A DNA stretch of 64,000 nucleotides from Limnanthes douglasii subsp. nivea (Eukaryota; Streptophyta; Magnoliopsida; Brassicales; Limnanthaceae): contig JAUPFV010000001.1 of the NCBI GenBank assembly GCA_036936605.1, positions 314,046,809 through 314,110,808 of the forward strand. Reading direction: 5' to 3'. Every line of letters starts with the position of its first letter. The first letter of the stretch is position 1. Positions 45,650-57,064 of this stretch are shown here, one piece after another. Position numbers and translations under genes: made by a program. The notes under the pieces are model-generated. The model made no database searches and had not been told where the DNA came from. It saw only the letters and a list, made by a program, of their open reading frames with translations.

Positions 45650-48000
45650 GTTAAGGAGGTTGCCTCATAACCAAAATAATTTTTTTATTAATTAATATAT
45701 CCCTATTGTTTAAAAAGTGAGACGATGGCAAACTTCCATGAAGTAACTCAATGATCCCAAGTTTTTCATAGTAAACTTCTTACTAAGAATGAAGATGATA
45801 TAATTACACAAAGCATCGAGAAAAGTTGTTCAAATGATATCATCCACATATAAGAATATAAGCTATAAAGAGATGATGAGAGAATGGTCTGATGTGTTGT
45901 AGGAGAACTCAATAGTAGATAAATAATCAGCAACTTCTTGTACCAAGATCAAGGAACTTGCTTGATCCCATACAAAGATTTGTTTGAATAAAAAATTGTA
46001 TGATAAACTATGTGATCCGTGTACCTCATATATTGATCCATATACATAGTTTTCTTAAGCTCACCATGTAAAAATAAAATTTTCATATCAAGATGGTGAA
46101 TGTGCCATGATTTTGAGAGAGAAAGACTGACAATAGTATGAATAATTCCTGATTAAGCCACCGGGCTAAACGTCTCTCAATAATTTATGCAAACATGTTA
46201 ACTTGCACTATCACCTATAAGTCGGGTTTTGTGTCGTTCAAACTAAAAATTAGATTTATCCATATGACTAAAAATCTACATATACCAGATAATGTTAACA
46301 TTATATTGACGGGTCACAAAATCACACATCTTATTTTGATGAGAGCATTATATTTATCATGCATAACTAATTTCCAACTCAAATGTCAGATGTAAAATTA
46401 TGGGGTAAATGAGATTTGAAAACCACAAGATGAAGATTAAACTAAATTTTTCGTTCAAACATCCCTTGTTGACTATGTGAAATGGGTCTGGGTGGAGTAA
46501 AATGAGAATGATGTTGAGAACTAGGTAATAAATCAATCGTAGAAGATGGAATGAGTTGAGGACCTAATTATGGGGACCAAGATGAGGCAGAATGATAATA
46601 TATGAGGATATGAAGGAGGTTTCAGATCAGTGTGCATAACTGAAACCATTTTGGAGTCCAGTTATTAGAGCATAAAAGATGAAATGCCATCATCCTAAAA
46701 AGTGTACGTAGAAAGTTGAGAAAAATATAACTCCACAAAGAGAAATTGAGTTTTATAAAAAATGACATAACGACTAATAATGATCTTATGAAAAATAAAT
46801 CATAACAGTTATAACCACAATCATTAGGATTATATCCCAAAATATGCATGGTGTAGAATGAGGTTAAACTTATTTATCATAGTTGATGGAAATAATGGAT
46901 AACACAAATTCCAAATACCCATAAATGAGAGTAAGGCAGATTTATGTGATAAAGAATCCAAAAAAAAAAACTCATAAGCCAACAATTTACTATGAAAAAT
47001 ATTAAGAACATAAGTAGCCATTTATAAAGCATGATTCTTAGAGTAGGTAGGGATAAAAGTATGAGCTAAAAAGGTTTTGAGGATACTGTTGATGTATTAA
47101 ATTTTATTGTGAGTTTCTCATTTTGGGAAGACTTTTGTGGAAATAAGAGGCAAAATAAAATCTCGTTCGATTTACACAAATCTCACAACTAACTATTAAT
47201 CAATTCATTCCCATCATCACATTGAATGTTTCTAATATCTTGTTTCAATTGGGTATCGATGAAGGCTCGAAATGATACAAAATATAAAACATTTGATATT
47301 TGCAAGATAAAAGAAACATCCACAAAAAATTAGAGAAATCATCCAAAAATAATATATAATAAGGATGACTTATTATACTCAAAATTAAAGAAGTCCAAAT
47401 ATCACCATGGATAATATTAAAAGTAATACATTGCTAGAATTAGAAGAATCAAATGGAGATGATCATATATGTTTAAAACCTGATCTAATACACAATGTCG
47501 TAGAAAGTAAAAAACATATGTCTCTGAGTGCCCCGAACGATCATGTCATACAAAAGACGCTAACACACTAAAAATGGATGGTAGGTTGACTTTATTGGTG
47601 GTGATATGATATAACGTACCCCGACTCTGATACCTCATTAGGCACATCTCTGTCTGAAGATCATATACACAAATCTAAAAATATCAAATTCCACAGAGAA
47701 TGAGTTATACGAAATTCTATTAAGTTTTTACAATTTTAAGGGCATGAATGACATTATTCAAATGCAAGGGATGATGAAGGATGATAATTTTGCGTGACTA
47801 TACCTATTAATTAAAATTCGATGACCATTGCCGACAATAATACCACTAGTTATGCCATTTAGTGAACTAATAGGGTGGAATAACAAAAAATGGACTAATC
47901 ATATGGGCCAAAAGGCCGATCGCCATTATTATATGAGGAAATGTATCTTTTCTTGGAAATGTTGAACACTTATTATTAGTTTACTACTTATGGAAAATTC
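45650..48000 (-). pseudogene. Ty1-copia pol pseudogene (protease-integrase-RT)
   Basis: A long minus-strand copia pol, riddled with stops. Going down from 48000: a decayed protease region, a pre-integrase stretch near 47560, the integrase core near 47250 (IQCDDGNE), the integrase C-part at 47021-46622 (FHSKLLAYE, YPLFPSTMINKFN, ILGYNPNDCGYNCYDL), then RT near 46130-45680 with SWHIHHLDMKILFLHGELK, KSLYGIKQVP and a degenerate YVDDII-like block near 45830. Order and content are those of copia (integrase before RT). RNase H and the LTRs were not recognised. A matching gag fragment on the same strand lies at 49690-50265, separated by the kinase and SINE-like sequences. Confidence 0.8.
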
Positions 48001-48407
48001 CCTCTCTAAGAATTTCGTCTTAAGTTATCTTTTTAACTTTTGTGTGACTTTTCTTGAAATATTCAGGATGTATTTGTCCTTCATATATTTATGGAATCAT
48101 CAACTGTGGGAAAAATTTATGTCAGAGGTAACATCGGTATTCCTATACCAATTTACATATAGTGGATTGATCCTGAGAGTATTCATAGAGGCCTCAATGC
48201 CAGTTTGATGTGGTGCCGATGTATGGTAGGTTGAATGTTTAAACATGTACTCTAGGATTCTTGGTTGCATTAGAAATTTTTATTTTGGTCTTTGAGAGAA
48301 AGTTGACATGACCCATTTGTTATAAGGTGGATAAAGGTAAAAAAGACATGACCATTGTTTCAGTTTTGGATCCACGGGGTGGCCATGTATGCCATGGACC
48401 ACCCCAA

Positions 48408-48481
48408 CTTCTAAACATAAGTTTGGTATAATGGTAGGAGTGTTCAGGATCTAACTTCGAGGTTAAGAGTTCGAAACTCGA
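48408..48481 (+). mobile_element. Short SINE-like tRNA-derived insert
   Basis: A 74-base unit flanked by perfect 10-base direct repeats (ACCACCCCAA at 48398-48407 and 48482-48491). It contains TGGTATAATGG (48424), fitting the RNA polymerase III A box, and GTTCGAAAC (48470), fitting the B box, about 46 bases apart. The acceptor ends do not pair, so it is not a working tRNA gene. Short plant SINEs look like this, but it could be a tRNA pseudogene or chance. Confidence 0.45.
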
Positions 48482-48618
48482 ACCACCCCAAACAATTTTT
48501 TTCCTTCATTCAGATTTTGCCCCCACCAAACCAACACAAATGCAGCAGCCCATCTTTTTCTCTCTTCTCAAACGCATCAGCCCATATCTCTCCCTCTCCC
48601 CAAACACAATAGCACTTA

Positions 48619-48644
48619 TCTCTCTCTCTCTCTCTCTCTCTCTC
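48619..48644. repeat. (CT)n microsatellite
   Basis: About 13 CT repeats within a pyrimidine-rich stretch (48560-48680). Confidence 0.95.
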
Positions 48645-49282
48645 CCCAAATGCAACAGCCTCCTCTCTCATCCCTTCCCCAATTGAAATCACCTATTTTC
48701 CTCTTACAAACACAAAAAATACCACAGCAGGCAGCAGCCCCTCTTTCATCGCTTATGTGGTTACGTCAGGGTAGAGTAGCATTTCATCTGAACTCTTTCA
48801 AGTTGTTCCTCTTATTTGGAGTCTCATAACTCGACATCGGAAAAACAAATATGAAGACTTTGAAATTCCCTCAGTTCCTTACCATAGGGATATTCCAAGA
48901 ACTCTTCTCTTTGGACTTCTTAACATGACCTATTTCTTCTTAGCCCCACTTATTCTGCCCTTTCTCGTGGTCTACCTTTGCCTTGCCTACATCATCTAAC
49001 AATTCTGTCTATCAGATAAGTTAATTTATGAAGAAGATATAGTTTAGGGTATCTTATTTTAAATTTTAAATCTTTTAACATTGTTCAGCTGAAAGTTCTG
49101 TCCGTTATGTGTTCCAGGTATTTTGGTTTCTTTTTTGAATTTTTTCTTCAAAATATGAGAGATTAAATACACCTATATATTTTTTAATTTTCAACTTTAT
49201 TACTATTTCCTATTAATTTTGTTAACTATACAAATCTAACATGCATCCATGTGTATTTGTACATAGTATTTGTTAAAATGAT

Positions 49283-49668
49283 ATGGAACTTGAAAGAGTT
49301 AAGTTCCTTGGAAGGGGTTCTTATGTTGTGTTCCATCTCATGAGAACCAAAAAACCTCCTTATTCGTCTTATATCGTAAAATCGGCTCCACTTGAATTAT
49401 CAGCATCACTAGTTAATGAGCTACGTATTCTAGAGGAGCTTGCGGGATTTGAAGAATGGTTTGCTGCTATGGAGGCATAAAATTCGATGATTCTTAAGGA
49501 ATTAAGTTAGAGTATGCTGCTTCTGGTACTCTTAAATATATGATACTAAGAAGCAAACCACTACATCTACCTGATGGTGACATCATTCAGTATACACGAA
49601 TGATCGTAGAAGGTCTTTCAACTATTCACGCAGAAGGTTACGTCCATTGTGATCTTAAGCCGGAATAA
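49283..49668 (+). pseudogene. MAPKKK-type protein kinase pseudogene 2 (N-lobe half)
   Basis: A 65-codon frame starts with the Gly-rich loop (FLGRGSYVVFHL) and includes the ATP-binding Lys (YIVKSAP) and the helix C region (LVNELRILEEL), then stops. With frame changes the sequence continues through the hinge to the catalytic loop, VHCDLKPE near 49645, and ends abruptly at the following codon, beyond which copia gag sequence on the other strand begins. The last 200 bases align closely with 10780-11050 of kinase pseudogene 1, which carries the half missing here. This copy keeps the catalytic Asp that copy 1 has lost. Truncation removes the activation segment and C-lobe, so no activity is possible. 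Confidence 0.75.
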
Positions 49669-49689
49669 TTGGTTCTAATGGTAACAAAA

Positions 49690-50265
49690 AAGGAAGATAC
49701 CATTGGTGTCATTGAAAACCATGACCACCACTCATATAATACATGTAAGAGTCATCGACATAACGATATTTGGACCGACCACTAAATTTTGTATACTTTC
49801 TTTTATGTTTTCACGATAAGAATTGTCACGATAACTACGAGAATGATTTACCTTGAGAAAAATCATTATTGGACAGAACATGGGAGCGATTATTGTTTTG
49901 TGGATCATGGATGATGAAGGTAGAATAATCATCTCCATGTTTAACACGTTATTGCATGTTCTTCTTTGCTAATGCAAATGAAAACATTCATCTTATTTTG
50001 GATAACCATAACAAAATCTATGCATGATCTATTCAAACTTTGAACTAATTTCAAAACCATGGTATGGCCATTGATGAGTGCCTTAACAAATCGGATACAC
50101 TCTCTCATACATGTTTGGCCTAGTCATCATCTACGAGAATGGATATAAGTATGTCGGGAGAAACTGTAGCATAAGTCCATTGAAAAACGATGGCTTCAAG
50201 TTTCTCATAAACTTTTTTTTCTCTTCTATCGGTAATATGACGTGCTCGACAATGACATGAATGTA
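49690..50265 (-). pseudogene. Ty1-copia gag fragment
   Basis: Minus-strand frames resemble the copia gag (UBN2-type) domain: VYEKLEAIVFQWTYATVS near 50200, then ERVRFVKALINGHTM-like text and further pieces, followed by a basic Asn/Ser-rich tail. Several stops. It may be the front of the same element as the pol pseudogene at 45650-48000, now separated from it. Confidence 0.5.
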
Positions 50266-50269
50266 AACC

Positions 50270-51575
50270 TAAACTTTGAATAAGGTCGTCCATACTTGGT
50301 ATGGATTAAATTTCATATTCAGCGTGATATAAATTAGAGATTTTACATTGATAACCATCAAAATAAGATGAAATTTTAAAAATATTGACCTCGATGAAAA
50401 AGACAACAATAATAAAAAGATAACGAATTTTAATTAAAAATAAATAAAAATTACGAGGAAGAAAAAAAAATATTAAAAAAAATACAACTAAAAAATTTGA
50501 TTCCAATAAAAATAAAAAATTATAAAAAAAGTATGATCGAATTTTATGTTGATATCATATAACAAAATTATAAAATGTTATTATTCGTCGTATTTTAAAA
50601 CGTAAAAACTATAATTATACCGATTAAAATAAATAAATAATGCTAAAAATATATATTTACTATAATATAGCAGTAGTATATGAATCTAAACCTTTTTTTA
50701 TCTAGATGGACATATATATCATGTCTTAATTTTGTATTTTCAGCCCACGTTTTTCTGATACTCATGTTCGCAATCTAAGATTATTTTAAAATAAACGTTT
50801 ATATCAGGTTGTATAATAAATATCTAATAAGACACAACGCGGTATATATTTAAAATGTGACAAAATTAAATATATAATGATAATAATAATTTTATTTTAT
50901 ACTAAAACTTTTATAAAATGCGGAGACTTGTTGTTCTAAAGTCATTTGTTCGCTGTCGCTGAAAAACAGCTGGAGATTGAAGTATATGGTTGTTTGTTTC
51001 TATTTGTTTAAGCAAATTAATGTGAAAAAGGAGCAACCTTGTCTGATAACAGCTGCCTAAAGTAATACTCCTAGTCCTACACTCCTCCTAGATCAAGAAA
51101 AATAGTGACACTCTGCAGTGCCACGCATGTTTTTAGCCCTACTAGTACTACCAAACAGATGCTTTTCATAAGAAGAGGAAGACACCTCAATTTTCTCTGG
51201 TCCCTCGCATCGCTTTCATCTTTAAACTTTATTTTTATGAAACTTTACTACAAATAGAAATGAAAAAGAGTGGAGTAATACGCTTTGCTATTCTTCGGCA
51301 ACGGGAATAAATATACATTATAACTTCTTTTTATTAGATAAATCTAATATTCAAGATCGATTCAACTAAGTTAGATTCACTCAAAATTCACTCAAGAGAT
51401 TTGAGACTTTATATATAAAATAAAAACTTAGATGTATACATTTTTTATTTTTTTATTTAAAATTTAAAAAATTTATATTTTAAATGGTAATTTAAAAAAA
51501 AAATCCAAAAATGTCATTGGTTTTGTTTTTTCAAAACGAACAAAGCTAGTACCATTCATTATAGGTTTTGAATTA
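50270..51575. other. AT-rich intergenic DNA, no gene seen
   Basis: No coding, RNA or repeat signal recognised except A/T runs. A less AT-rich patch at about 50930-51200 has no open frame of note. Confidence 0.55.

Positions 51576-51579
<4 letters not shown>

Positions 51580-51633
<54 letters not shown>
51580..51633. repeat. (TA)n microsatellite
   Basis: About 27 uninterrupted AT/TA repeats. Confidence 0.98.
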
Positions 51634-51635
<2 letters not shown>

Positions 51636-51639
51636 CACA

Positions 51640-52190
51640 AGTTTCTCTTATATGGTTTCACATGATAATCTATCATAGTGAGTTGGTTTCGCATCTATCG
51701 TCTATCATAGTGGGTCTTCGCATCTAACATCTTACAGTCGACCTGAATTCGCATCTAGCAGTATACAATTTAAACAGGTTTCGCATCTAACAAAACAAAA
51801 AAAAATTCGCATCTAGCAAAGCAAAGAAGGTTTCCCATCTAGCAATCTTCTCGTTTACACTATAAAATTAAAATTTTAAAAGTCTGTATCTTTTAAACTA
51901 TAACTCAGAAAACAAATTCAAAAATACCATTGATTTTGTTTTTTAAGACGAACAAAACTAATACCTTTCATGATATGTTTTGATTTTTTTTTAAATTTAT
52001 ATTTTACAAATCTCGAGTTACCCATCAGTATAAAGAATACTAACGTTTCACATCTATCAATACAAAAGAATACTAACGTTTCACATATATAAAAAAACAG
52101 GTTTTGCATTTACTAGTCTAGAAGAATAAACACGTTTCGCAACTATCAATACGTAAATTAAAACAAGTTTCGCATCTTCTTACTGCATCT
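51640..52190 (+). repeat. Degenerate minisatellite (GTTTCGCATCTA type)
   Basis: At least ten diverged units containing TTCGCATCTA occur, mostly 24-33 bases apart, between 51650 and 51850, and again between 52040 and 52180 with TTTCACATCTATCA variants. The block between the two clusters repeats part of 51498-51570 (both include a TTGTTTTTT...ACGAACAAA segment). Confidence 0.65.
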
Positions 52191-52572
52191 TCTTCATATT
52201 AAATCCTGAAACCCATAACTCAAAACATAACTTTCCAAAAACACACAAAACCACTAAAATCGACGAAAACCTTATTGAACTACAACAATTACATTATATT
52301 AGCAACATAATACTAAAAAAATACAAAAAAATCACACAAAACAGATCTCAAGTTACCTATTTCGAAATAAAACATTGAGTTACCTAAACACACAAATCGA
52401 GTTACGTAAACACACAAATCAACTTATCTAAATATGTATCCAAAATCAAACTTCAAAATCAAGTAAAAAACGTAATCAAAATCATACGAAAACAAAACGA
52501 TAACAAGAAATCAAGTTAAAAATTGAATTTTACCAAAGGACTATTAGGGTACTGTTCATATTAAACATTATA
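52191..52572. other. AT-rich DNA next to assembly gap
   Basis: No gene. Short phrases such as GAGTTACCTAAACACACAAATC repeat imperfectly two or three times near 52375-52440. The sequence stops at the N run. Confidence 0.5.
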
Positions 52573-52672
52573 NNNNNNNNNNNNNNNNNNNNNNNNNNNN
52601 NNNNNNNNNNNNNNNNNNNNNNNNNNNNNNNNNNNNNNNNNNNNNNNNNNNNNNNNNNNNNNNNNNNNNNNN
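52573..52672. other. Assembly gap (100 N)
   Basis: Exactly 100 N, the usual placeholder for a gap of unknown size, so the two sides may not be truly adjacent. Confidence 1.
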
Positions 52673-52924
52673 AAGTTAAAGGCAATCCGGGTAGACTTAC
52701 TTTAAAAATCTGTAGTGAGATTTATTTTTTAATAATTCTGGAGAAAGTTTAAGCATTTCGAGTCCACTTATACTTGCATACAAGAAAAATAGACCATCAA
52801 TGAATTTAGTGGACATGCTGCACAACATGAGAAAAGCTTAAATGGGAGGTGTCTAAGAATGACATGTTGCAATTTTAATTTCAAATCTTTGATTGTTTGA
52901 GAAATTAATCTAATTTATGTAAAA

Positions 52925-54200
52925 AAGAATACATGGTGGATTGATTCAGTTGCAACAAGTCATGTCTGTATTTCTTTGCAGGGTACGTTAAGGAGCAGAA
53001 GACTAAGTGAGGATGAAATAGAAATCTTCACAGCTCACAGAAGCTCATGTCAAGTGTTGCAATTTATGATTTGAATTTAGAACTTTGCACTAGACATGTA
53101 TTATTTTTATAAATAATATTATGTTTGTTTATAGTTTTCGAAGGAACTTAATTTCTTTTTTGGTATTAAACATGTATGAATATTCTTGTCTTTTAAGAAA
53201 TAATGGATTTACTCTTTTTTAATGATTTGATTATTGGCATGGTATTTTTATAAAGAAACATAACATGTATTATTGAATACTACTAATAATCACAAAATTG
53301 CCATGAATGCACAACTTGTACCAAATGCGATTAATAAGACTGAAAAATCCTCTAAACTATGACACGTACAGTTAGAAAATATATCGAAAATTACGATGGA
53401 AAATCTTGTAGCTGAAGATTTATTCGGTCCTCTCATTTTTTTATTTCGGTACATTATCGAGTATATCCAAGGAAAACATACCAAAGGGTATGGCCACATA
53501 AAGCGACTAGAGTCATATAATTAATACCTAATGATATATGTGGATCATTTCCAAAGGAATTATGAAACAAAAATTGTTGATTCATATCACTTATGGATGA
53601 TTTCTATAGTTTCGGGTACCTCTACCTCATACATAAAAAGTCTGAGACTCTGGATAAGTTCAAAGCTTTCAGGACCGAAGTTGAAAAATAACTAGGTAAA
53701 CGCGTTACGAGTGTTAGATCTGATCGTGGTGGTAAACAATATGGTAGATATAACGGGTTGTATGGAAACATTTAAGGTCCATTTTTAAAATACCTAAGGG
53801 AGTGTGGCATAGTCCCTCTGTCTAAAATTATGAATTTACCCCGCATGGATGATGTATTTAAGAGATGAAACTGTACACTAAAAAATATAGTTAGAAGTAT
53901 GATAAGTAACTTAACTCTAACATTATCACTATCAGGGGAAGGCGTCAAACTTGTTGTATATATACTCAATAGAGTACCCATGAAGGCAATCATTAGGAAC
54001 CCATATGAGATTTGGAATGGTCGCAGAATATGCATATATGGGGGTGTTCAGCTAAGGCAAGAGCTTAAAAAACTTGGGATAATATACTGGACCAAAACAG
54101 TTAACTAGTTCTTGATTGGTTATTCTGAATATTCTAGGGGTTTTAAGTTTTATAATCCTCTCACTAGTGATGAGTTTGGATATTACAGTCACAACGTACC
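52925..54200 (+). pseudogene. Ty1-copia protease-integrase fragment
   Basis: Starts near the copia protease with WWIDSVATSHVCISLQG (normally D-S-G-A-T). Integrase text follows: DLFGPLIF near 53420, then RTEVEKQL-like and VRSDRGG near 53715 (second catalytic Asp), and further VYILNRVPMKAIIRNPYEIW near 53955, GCPA-like and VGYSEYSRG-FKFYNP near 54115-54155. Motif order is that of a copia integrase. Stops and frame changes occur throughout, and parts between protease and integrase are shortened. RT is absent: the fragment ends where gypsy-2 begins, so gypsy-2 probably inserted into or truncated it. Confidence 0.75.
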
Positions 54201-54204
54201 AGTT

Positions 54205-54520
54205 AAATTCGGACAAGGGTAATTCGGACCATATCACTCCACTATAAATCCGAACACCTTTGACTAAGCTATTTGCTAATCTACTTAAAAACTAACGGGT
54301 CCTTAAACTCGACCCGGTTTCACAACTTGACCCGGTAAGCCCATGGGTCATTAATTAAGAGTATAAATACCCCAACCACTCTCATTAATGAGGGTGATCA
54401 ACTTTTAATACAAGTAGGTTTCTTAATTATCTCACTACTCCTCACACTAAACACAAAATACCCCAAACTTACTAAAAAACTTTACAAAACTACCCCAGCC
54501 CAAAATAAACCAAACCAAAT
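54205..54520 (+). repeat. Gypsy-2 5' LTR (approximate)
   Basis: Noncoding stretch between the copia integrase fragment and the primer-binding site, about the LTR length of gypsy-1. It holds TATAAATA at 54362-54369 and an ACTCCTCACAC leader. The start cannot be fixed without the 3' LTR. Confidence 0.5.
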
Positions 54521-54537
54521 TGGTGACCACAATGGGA
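54521..54537 (+). other. Gypsy-2 primer-binding site (probable)
   Basis: TGGTGACCACAATGGGA lies at the place, and with the spacing, of TGGCGCCGTCTGTGGGA in gypsy-1, but differs enough to suggest another tRNA or heavy mutation. Confidence 0.5.
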
Positions 54538-54589
54538 GCACGAAGGTGCCTGAATTTTACATTCAAAACCAGTACGAAAAATAGTTCGG

Positions 54590-56034
54590 ATGGATCCGAA
54601 TGAGCAAGGTACTCCACCTCATGTGGTGGAAACGTTCAGGGAGAACAAGGAATACACCATTGAAGAGCAAGATCAACTGAGAGCAAATATAGAAGCGTTA
54701 AGGGCCATAAAACAACAAGAAAAAAGGGATCATGGAGAAATCGAGGGCGTCAGTTATTCACCATACTGACAATCTTGGGGAGAATGAGCCATCACTAAAG
54801 ACTTATTTTAATTCAAAATAGACTCATCTAAGCTCTAAGAAGACACATCGGTCTAAGCCTGTTAAAAGTTCAGAATCTGAGTCCTCCACTAGTTCTTCGA
54901 ATGAGGCTGAGCTTGAGGAATCTTTGTCATCAAGCAGTGATGAAAGGAGATAAAAAAAAGATGAAGTTAACCAAAAAGTATTCAATAAAGAGGGATATGC
55001 ATGGTAAGCTTAAAAGGCATCTAGACAGAGGGTCATCCCACAGGGATGCTGATCAGTTGTTGATAGATTCTTTTGCTTTTCAGACAAAACCATGTATTTT
55101 TGCAACACCTAATGAAGATAAAGTCTTTAGTCTTAATAAGAACTAGAGGCAGTCAATTTTGTCTGCAAAAATACTGTCTGGAAACCAACCCAAAATATTT
55201 GATAGTTCCAAAATGGAAAAGTATGATAGAAGTCAAGATCCGGACAACCATCTGGAGAAATTCAAGAACTTCATGATGAATTTTGATGATGATGACAAAC
55301 TCTTGTGCAGAGCCTTATCCCAAACTTTTAAGGAAAGTGCTCTTAAATGGTATAATAGCTTACCCCAGGGGTGTATTAGAAACTTTGATACATTCTGGGT
55401 TGCCTTCCGAAGGCAATTCGTTGGAAGTAAAGAGGTAAAGGGTAATGAGGATACCATTATCCATTGTGCCCAAGAGCCAAACGAGTCTTTGAAGGACTAC
55501 ATAAGTCGATTTGTGAATACAAAAAATGGATTAGCAGATTGCTTTGAGCAGGTGGCAATTGCTTCTCTAAGACAGGGGTTAAATCTTGGGAATCTAGCTG
55601 ATTATGTAACCATGAAAAAATCTATGACCTTGGGTGTCCTGTTAAATCAAGTGGGAAAGAAGATTAATATGGAAGAAACAAAGAAAACCAGGGTGCACCA
55701 TCAAATCAGGTCCACCAAAACAGCTCCTCCAGCCGCTAACCAGTCTGGCTACAAAGTTAAGGAGACTGGACAAGCTTCCAACCGGTCTAAACAGACTCAA
55801 TCCAACCAGAATCAGGCCCGAAGCCAGCAGTCAAGAGGTAAAAGGGGTCCTTGGGTTCAAGCTGAGTGGTTTGCAGAATTAAGGGAAAATGTAGCCACAA
55901 TCTATGATAAGACTAAGGAGGAAGTCCATTTTCGAAAACTGGCGGCATTGCAGTCTCCCAAGGAAAGCCAAAATACTTGTTTTTGCCAATATCACAATGA
56001 TATAGGGCATAACACTCAAGACTGCATAGCATAA
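54590..56034 (+). pseudogene. Gypsy-2 gag, broken
   Basis: An ATG at 54590 starts about 60 codons with a Glu-rich helix and then a stop. The gag domain proper is open from 55159 in another frame: KMEKYDRSQDPDNHLEKFKN, then WYNSLPQGCIRNFDTFW, and ESLKDYISRF without the frameshift seen in gypsy-1. The zinc-knuckle-like CQYHNDIGHNTQDC lies at the end, near 55984, and TAA follows at 56032. The intervening basic region is rich in Gln, Asn and Ser. Compared with gypsy-1 the N-terminal region is more decayed but the gag core is whole. Confidence 0.8.
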
Positions 56035-56264
56035 AAAGAAGAAGTTCAGAACCTTATTGAAAGAGGCAAACTGGGAGCATTGTTAAAAAAACAAGTGGAA
56101 ACAGACCTGACAATGCTCCTCGGACGGGCCCTACAAACAATCCTGGAACATCTGCTCAAGAAGGGGAAGTGGTGATTCTTGAAAGATTTGATGTGGATTC
56201 TAAATACCTGGATCCTGATCCAATGCGGAATAAGGTAGGAGTCATAACATAACAAACGAGGACG

Positions 56265-56910
56265 GTGTCCGGACTGATTAGTTTCTTTGAATCGCTAACT
56301 ATCTTTGGAGGAGATACTGTAACAGTACCCACCCCTTCATCGAGGAAAAGGCATGTCCACAGTTTGGCCACTCAATTGGAAGGGGGAATGTCTTCCCATC
56401 AGTGTCAATCCCCTTTCTCATTCATAGTTTTTGATGAAGATGATTTGAGGAATATTGTTGGGCCTCATGAGGATGCGGTGGTTATAGGAGCATCTATTGG
56501 AGGCAATGATACCGCCAAATTTTGATAGATACATGCAGTTCAGCAAACACCCTATTCTTAAGCTCCTACAAACAGATGAGGAATCCGGCTGTTATTTAAC
56601 ACTCGAATAGAACTATTGTGGGCTTCACACTGAGCTCTACGGATGTAATCAGGGAATTTGAAGCTAAAGTGTTGTTAGGCAAGGGGCCTTTTAAAAAGAT
56701 GGTGAGGGTACTATTGGTTGTGGTAGACTGCCCCACATCATACAACGCAATTATTGTGAGGTCTTAGCTTTCCAGAATGCATGTTGTGGCCTCAACAGTC
56801 CATCAATGTTTGAAGTATGCAGTTCAAGGGCAAGTAGGTGTTGTCCGAAGTAGTCAGAAGATAGCCAGAGAGTGATATGCAACAGCTCTTGCTCCTAAGA
56901 CTCTAGGGGC
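56265..56910 (+). pseudogene. Gypsy-2 aspartic protease, broken
   Basis: FESLTIFGGD and RKRHVHSLATQLE show the segment duplicated in gypsy-1, here once. The frame ends at 56525 just before the active site, which continues in another frame and reads DTCSSANTLF: the catalytic-loop glycine of DTG is Cys. Further stops follow, including one in the ILGR-SW region near 56760. Confidence 0.75.
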
Positions 56911-57064
56911 AGTTCGGATTAATGAAGATTATCAGTTACTAGAGCCTTCTATTGGGGAAAGTGAGATTGATGACCCCAGAGAGGCTCCTATTGTTATAAT
57001 ACCCATCGAAGAAGTTAAAACTCACTCCCTTGTAGAGGGTAAGAATATCAAGATTGGTTCCAAA

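Noticed and set aside
48417..48488. Functional tRNA gene
   Set aside because: A and B boxes fit, but the acceptor and anticodon arms do not pair, so only a SINE-like or tRNA-derived relic is claimed.
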